Shown one piece after another: positions 38,644-42,440 of a stretch of DNA of 42,440 bases (position 1 is the stretch's first letter; every line of letters starts with the position of its first letter). Both the position numbers and the translations under genes were made by a program. The stretch comes from Actinomycetes bacterium. GTDB lineage: Bacteria > Actinomycetota > Actinomycetes > Propionibacteriales > Propionibacteriaceae. The stretch is from positions 1 to 42,440 of the forward strand of contig JAEZYG010000037.1 in the NCBI GenBank assembly GCA_023419175.1, given 5' to 3'. The notes beneath the pieces were generated by a model. The model was not told where the DNA came from and made no database searches. It saw only the letters and a list, made by a program, of their open reading frames with translations.

Positions 38644-39072
38644 GTGAAGAAGATGATGCTGGTCGGCTCGACAGGAGCTGGCAAGACGACTTTGATGCAG
38701 CGTCTCCATGACGACAAGATCGGCTATCACAAGACTCAATATGTCTATGACGAAGGCGATATCATCGACACCCCTGGGGAATATCTCGATCTGGGGCATT
38801 TTAAATATGTCTTGCAATTGCATTCCGCTACTGCCGATGTGATCGCTTTTCTACAAGCTGCCCATGATGAGCGTTTGCGCTTGCCTCCCGGTTTTAATTC
38901 CTATTTCACTAAGCCGGTCATCGGTGTGATTTCCCAGATTGATGCAGCCACTCCAGAACAGATTGAGCGTACCCGACAGGTCTTACAATTGGCTGGTGTT
39001 GCCAAGATCTTTGAGATATCTGCTCTCACTGGACAAGGAATAGACGACTTGGTTGACTATCTCGCTCAGTAA
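38644..39072 (+). CDS. pduV: PduV/EutP-type small GTPase
   Basis: The 142-residue protein is a Ras-like P-loop protein of the EutP/PduV family: KKMMLVGSTGAGKTTLMQRL (Walker A), DIIDTPGEYLD (DxPG switch II) and VIGVISQIDAA in the G4 position. In Salmonella PduV is linked to compartment movement or positioning. Start codon is probably GTG 38644, with ATG 38653 and 38656 as alternatives. It is the last gene; a terminator begins 13 bases after its stop. Confidence 0.92.
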   Translation: MKKMMLVGSTGAGKTTLMQRLHDDKIGYHKTQYVYDEGDIIDTPGEYLDLGHFKYVLQLHSATADVIAFLQAAHDERLRLPPGFNSYFTKPVIGVISQIDAATPEQIERTRQVLQLAGVAKIFEISALTGQGIDDLVDYLAQ

Positions 39073-39084
39073 CATAGTCTCGTG

Positions 39085-39114
39085 CGACCTACCCGTTAAG
39101 GGTAGGTCGTTTTT
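39085..39114 (+). terminator. Rho-independent terminator of the pdu operon
   Basis: CGACCTACCC (39085-39094) pairs perfectly with GGGTAGGTCG (39100-39109) around GTTAA and is followed by TTTTTATAT. Confidence 0.93.
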
Positions 39115-39143
39115 ATATGCGCGGCAAAGAACAGAGAAAAAAT

Positions 39144-39164
39144 GTGATATCATTTTTATATCAC
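39144..39164. promoter_or_regulatory. Palindrome in the SPFH operon leader/promoter
   Basis: GTGATAT and ATATCAC are perfect 7-base arms around CATTTTT, immediately before the Shine-Dalgarno of the SPFH gene. It contains TATA-like sequence usable as a -10 region. The ribbon-helix-helix protein encoded two genes on is an obvious candidate to bind it, but this is inference. Confidence 0.5.
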
Positions 39165-39178
39165 TTTTAGGAGGAATG

Positions 39179-40096
39179 ATGAGTAATCTAATTCAAGAAG
39201 AGATGGCTGCACCTCTCGGTGAGCCGGTAGGTCACCAGGGCGCTGGGATCGATATCGCAGAGAAGCGTTGTCCGCATCTCTCTGGTGGGATTGCTCTTAT
39301 CGGTCTATTGGCTGTGCTTGTATGTCTCGGTCTGCTGATTGTGACAGAAAATGCTGCTGGTTCTTTTCTTCTTATCGTTGTCCTCGTAATGATGGTGACA
39401 TCGATAAGGATCATTCCGCCAGGCAAGACATATGTCTGCCAATTCCTTGGACGCTATATCGGCACGGTGCGTTCAACGGGTTTGGTGTTAGTTCCTCCGC
39501 TGGTAACAGGCAAGAAACTGTCGATCAAAGTGCGTAATTTTGAGACCAATATCATCAAAGTTAACGATTTGAACGGTAATCCGATCAATATCGCGGCGAT
39601 CGTCGTCTGGCAGGTTTCCGAGACGGCTCAAGCTCTCTTCGCCGTTGAATCCTATGATGATTTCGTCGCCACTCAATCTGAGGCGGCATTGCGCCATGTC
39701 GCTACATCCCATCCTTATGATTCGGCTGACGGATATATCTCCTTGCTGGGATCGACTGATGAGGTGTCGAACGAACTGGCTCATGAGGTTGCAGAACGTG
39801 TCGCCCTGGCAGGGGTCAAGGTCATCGAGGTGCGCATCTCCGCGCTTTCCTATGCTCCCGAGATCGCCCAGGCGATGTTGCAACGTCAGCAAGCAGCAGC
39901 CGTTATCAGCGCTAGAGAACAGATCGTTGAGGGTGCTGTCACCATGGTTAATTCCGCTATTGAACGTCTCGAAAAAGAGTCGGTCGTTGAGTTGGATGAG
40001 GAGCGCAAAGCCCATATGGTCTCCAACCTTCTCGTTGTACTCTGTTCTGAATCGCGTACAACTCCAGTGCTCAATGCAGGATCTCTCTATTCGTGA
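39179..40096 (+). CDS. SPFH/band 7 (slipin/stomatin-like) membrane protein
   Basis: The 305-residue protein has two adjacent hydrophobic segments (residues ~35-75) and then an SPFH domain: SIRIIPPGKTYVCQFLGRYIGTVRSTGLVLVPP, RNFETNIIKVNDLNGNPINIAAIVVWQV and RVALAGVKVIEVRISALSYAPEIAQAML, followed by a coiled-coil-like REQIVEGAVTMVNSAIERLEKE. Such proteins scaffold membrane microdomains. AGGAGG at 39169-39174 selects ATG 39179 (or 39176). It overlaps the next gene by 4 bases. Confidence 0.85.
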   Translation: MSNLIQEEMAAPLGEPVGHQGAGIDIAEKRCPHLSGGIALIGLLAVLVCLGLLIVTENAAGSFLLIVVLVMMVTSIRIIPPGKTYVCQFLGRYIGTVRSTGLVLVPPLVTGKKLSIKVRNFETNIIKVNDLNGNPINIAAIVVWQVSETAQALFAVESYDDFVATQSEAALRHVATSHPYDSADGYISLLGSTDEVSNELAHEVAERVALAGVKVIEVRISALSYAPEIAQAMLQRQQAAAVISAREQIVEGAVTMVNSAIERLEKESVVELDEERKAHMVSNLLVVLCSESRTTPVLNAGSLYS

Positions 40097-40314
40097 GTGA
40101 CGATAAGCCAACATCGACATCCAGACGTAAGCAGGTCGCCTTGCGTCTGGATGCGGCTGTCCATGACGCTACTGCGAAATGGGCGGCAGACGAGTTGCGC
40201 TCGGTGAACGCGCAGATCGAAATTATTCTTCGCAGAGCTTTGAGTGATGCCTCGCGAATGCCATCATCGGCTAAGCCTCTTCCTAAAAGAGGACGTCCGC
40301 CTCGTCAGCTATAG
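40093..40314 (+). CDS. Small ribbon-helix-helix (Arc-like) protein
   Basis: The 73-residue basic protein has KQVALRLDAAVHDATAKWAADELRSVNAQIEIILRRAL in two blocks, fitting an Arc/MetJ ribbon-helix-helix DNA-binding fold, and a basic tail KRGRPPRQL that resembles an AT-hook. GTG 40093 overlaps the SPFH stop (GTGA), so the two are translationally coupled. It could repress its own operon through the palindrome at 39144-39164. No toxin partner is adjacent. Confidence 0.75.
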   Translation: MSDDKPTSTSRRKQVALRLDAAVHDATAKWAADELRSVNAQIEIILRRALSDASRMPSSAKPLPKRGRPPRQL

Positions 40315-40337
40315 ATTTCTCTACGTCTCGCCCTCTA

Positions 40338-41027
40338 TTAGAGGGTCTCGATCGCCTCGCGAGTCTCGGACATATGTGCCCTCATACGATCTTTCGCTTG
40401 GGCGGGATCTCTATCTGCGATGGCTTTGAGGATCGCCTCGTGGCTGATACGTGCGCGTGCGCGTGCCTGAGGGTCGAGGGTGGTGTCGATTCGTGAGCGC
40501 AGGAGAGCTTTATTAAGAGGATCGAGCATCGGAATGATGAAGGGATTGGATGAGGCGGTCAAGATGCGGTGGTGGAATTCCATATCGCAACGGGCGACCG
40601 CTTCAAAATCGCCTGCGGCTTCATAGCGGTTGAAATCATCAAGAATGCTTCTCATCGCATCTATATCATCTTGACTGCGGTGCATGGCTGCTAAGCCAGC
40701 CGCTCCCACTTCTAACATGCGGCGCAGCTCCACCAGACGACATCCCAGGTCGCGAGCGGACATCGTGCCAGATAGGGCATTGATGAGGGTGGGCATGTCT
40801 GTCCATTGGCAATGCGGGCGCACATAGGTGCCATTGCCGTGGACGACGTCGAGAACTCCACGATCGCGCAAGATGGTCACCGCTTCGCGCATTGTGGGGC
40901 GCGAGACGTTGAGCAGATTGGCGAGTTCGGCTTCAGGCGGTAGGGCGTGTCCTTCTTTGAATTCCCCGCTGTTGATACGGGTCAAAATATCCTCAATCGC
41001 GTCGTGTGTACGTGTTGGACGCCCCAT
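40338..41027 (-). CDS. FadR-subfamily GntR transcriptional regulator (FCD domain)
   Basis: The 229-residue regulator has an N-terminal winged helix-turn-helix (ALPPEAELANLLNVSRPTMREAVTIL, RGVLDVVHGNGTYVR) and a helical FCD ligand domain (LVELRRMLEVGAAGLAA, CDMEFHHRIL, SHEAILKAIADRD) with the Asp/His residues that bind metal or ligand. GAGGAG (41033-41038, minus) selects ATG 41027. It is divergent from a four-carbon acid sugar kinase gene and probably controls it through the palindrome between them. Confidence 0.9.
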   Translation of the reverse strand: MGRPTRTHDAIEDILTRINSGEFKEGHALPPEAELANLLNVSRPTMREAVTILRDRGVLDVVHGNGTYVRPHCQWTDMPTLINALSGTMSARDLGCRLVELRRMLEVGAAGLAAMHRSQDDIDAMRSILDDFNRYEAAGDFEAVARCDMEFHHRILTASSNPFIIPMLDPLNKALLRSRIDTTLDPQARARARISHEAILKAIADRDPAQAKDRMRAHMSETREAIETL

Positions 41028-41092
41028 CTCCACTCCTCACATGATTCCCCTCCATGCTAGCGCCTGTGGGGAGAACGCGACCATAAGAGCTT

Positions 41093-41107
41093 AGACCTCT
41101 GAGGTCT
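41093..41107. promoter_or_regulatory. Probable operator of the GntR regulator
   Basis: AGACCTCTGAGGTCT is a perfect 15-base palindrome (7-1-7) between the divergent regulator and kinase genes. Size and symmetry fit a FadR-type dimer site. A weaker 9-bp hairpin (41134-41142 with 41154-41162) lies downstream in the kinase leader. Confidence 0.6.
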
Positions 41108-41182
41108 GTTAGAGTGGTGGTGAGCACTCCAGCTTTCATCTCACAGCGGTGTGGAGATGAAAAACGAAAGAACGAGGAATCT

Positions 41183-42440
41183 ATGACAGCGAAGTCTTTA
41201 GAAGAACTGTATTCTGCTCTACCCGAACCCGCTCAGATCAGTGCGGCAGATATCAAGAGAATGGCGAAAGAATCCGATAGCGAGCCGTTCTTCATCGTCT
41301 TGGACGACGACCCTACCGGTACCCAGGCGATCTCCGATCTTCCGGTTCTTACCCGATGGGATGTGGAGGATTTTCAGTGGGCGTTTGCAAGTGGAGCACC
41401 GGCGGTCTACGTCATGACCAATTCGCGTTCTTTGGACGAACAGGACGCTAAGAGAGTTAACCAAGAGATTGTTGCCAACGCCACTTATGCGGCGAATGGA
41501 CGACGATTGGCCTTTGTCTCTCGTTCCGATTCAACTTTGCGAGGTCATTTTCCGCTTGAACCTGAAACCTTGAGCGAGGCAGTTGACGATTGCGTAGATG
41601 GAATCATCATCGTTCCAGCTTTTCCGGAGGCAGGTCGCATCACTGTCAATTCTGTTCACTATGCCGGGAACGATAGAGACGGATATATCCCAGTGGGGGA
41701 GACAGAATTCGCCCAAGATAAGACCTTTGGATATCGCTCCTCCTCGCTTGTCGATTGGGTCGAAGAGAAAACATCTGGACGCATCTCGGCAGACGATGTT
41801 ACCGCCATCACAATCAATCAGTTGAGAGCCGATCCAAAAGGCGTAGAAAGAGTATTAGTAGAAGCCCACGACCAACAGATAATCGTCAGCGATTGTCTAT
41901 GTGAAGCAGATCTGCTGGCTCTTGCCTTCGCATTGATCGAAGCAGAGAAGGAAGGGAAAAATTTTGTCTATCGGGTAGGGCCTTCCTTCATGAGAGCCAG
42001 ACTTGGGCAAGAAGTCCATCCTCCCGTGATGGCCCATGAGCTTGAGCTGGATCAGCAGACGAGAGCGCAAGGCGGTTTGATCGTCGTGGGCTCGCATGTC
42101 GGATTGACCAGTGCGCAGTTGGAAGATCTTATCGATAACACCCCAGCGCGCATCTATGAGGTTGACGTTGCCACAGTGATGGATCCATCTAAAAGAGATT
42201 CTCATCTGGAGACGATCACCACCGCCGCTATCCATGATGTGGAGAAATGTAATGTCATCATCCACACATCTCGTGCCCTCGTTTCGGCTTCGACTCCTGA
42301 AGAATCTCTCGCCATTGCGCGTAGCGTTTCGGAGGCTTTAGTACGTATCGTCTATGGGATAACGACAGCGGTTCACCCCCGATTTGTCGTTGCTAAAGGG
42401 GGAATCACATCATCAGATATCGCCACACATGGGCTGAAGA
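41183..42440 (+). CDS. Four-carbon acid sugar kinase (DUF1537, DtnK/OtnK-like), 3' end outside window
   Basis: 419 residues are visible and the frame runs off the end. It carries the DUF1537 signatures FIVLDDDPTGTQAISDLPVL (residues ~38-57) and VSRSDSTLRGHFPLE, VPAFPEAGRIT, then the C-terminal ATP-binding domain GGLIVVGSHVGLTSAQL and FVVAKGGITSSDIA. Members phosphorylate D-threonate, D-erythronate or 3-oxo-tetronate in four-carbon sugar-acid breakdown; which one is not readable. GAGGAAT upstream supports ATG 41183. Little of the protein should be missing, given usual lengths of about 420-480. Confidence 0.88.
   Translation, partial: MTAKSLEELYSALPEPAQISAADIKRMAKESDSEPFFIVLDDDPTGTQAISDLPVLTRWDVEDFQWAFASGAPAVYVMTNSRSLDEQDAKRVNQEIVANATYAANGRRLAFVSRSDSTLRGHFPLEPETLSEAVDDCVDGIIIVPAFPEAGRITVNSVHYAGNDRDGYIPVGETEFAQDKTFGYRSSSLVDWVEEKTSGRISADDVTAITINQLRADPKGVERVLVEAHDQQIIVSDCLCEADLLALAFALIEAEKEGKNFVYRVGPSFMRARLGQEVHPPVMAHELELDQQTRAQGGLIVVGSHVGLTSAQLEDLIDNTPARIYEVDVATVMDPSKRDSHLETITTAAIHDVEKCNVIIHTSRALVSASTPEESLAIARSVSEALVRIVYGITTAVHPRFVVAKGGITSSDIATHGLK

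Noticed and set aside
40331..40345. Palindrome CCCTCTATTAGAGGG at the end of the GntR gene as a terminator
   Set aside because: It overlaps the stop codon, has almost no loop and is not followed by a T-run on either strand.

Overview
The window is a chromosomal stretch of an actinobacterium (Actinomycetota). A mycothiol-type deacetylase (MshB) next to an MshA-like glycosyltransferase end, a MarP-type membrane serine protease, a fused actinobacterial MalQ, a sortase-type LPxTG surface protein and many apparently leaderless genes (TANNNT hexamer 6-7 nt before the start codon) all point there. Base composition looks moderate rather than very high GC. Together with a 1,2-propanediol/glycerol microcompartment this would suit a Propionibacteriaceae-like or related host-associated or fermentative lineage, but the genus cannot be fixed from the sequence alone. 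There are no rRNA or tRNA genes, insertion sequences, CRISPR arrays or phage genes that I can see.

Region 1 (1-9400) holds mycothiol-related genes (MshA-like end, mshB), a ThrE-type exporter behind a possible iron-box and a small upstream ORF, a MarP-like protease, an acyl-CoA ligase with an adjacent flavin dehydrogenase, and a large LPxTG-anchored CAP-domain protein closed by a strong terminator. Region 2 (9500-15220) has a PatB/MalY-type C-S lyase with a methyltransferase, pntAB (proton-translocating transhydrogenase) and a convergent histidine phosphatase. Region 3 (15290-23250) has malQ, two small secreted/membrane genes of unknown role, two SF2 helicases (one DeaD-like), a membrane protein and an FKBP prolyl isomerase. 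Region 4 (23246-26105) is a compact copper operon csoR-copZ-copA with a palindromic CsoR-type operator over its promoter. Region 5 (26106-27788) is dnaB, preceded by about 300 bases rich in DnaA boxes.

Region 6 (27789-39114) is the centrepiece: a pocR-type regulator divergent from a 12-gene pdu operon in the order B-C-D-E-G-H-K-like-J/A-like-O(C-terminal domain only)-P-U-V, ending in a clear terminator. It encodes a B12-dependent diol/glycerol dehydratase, its reactivase, propionaldehyde dehydrogenase and four shell proteins. It lacks the vertex protein PduN and also PduL, PduQ, PduW, PduT, PduS and PduM, so either the locus is split or the compartment is a reduced type. Five of the proteins begin with similar amphipathic targeting helices, and a 16-bp hairpin splits dehydratase from reactivase genes.

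Region 7 (39115-42440) holds a two-gene SPFH/ribbon-helix-helix operon with a palindrome in its promoter, and a FadR-type GntR regulator divergent from a four-carbon acid sugar kinase (DUF1537) that runs off the end; a perfect 15-bp palindrome lies between the last two.
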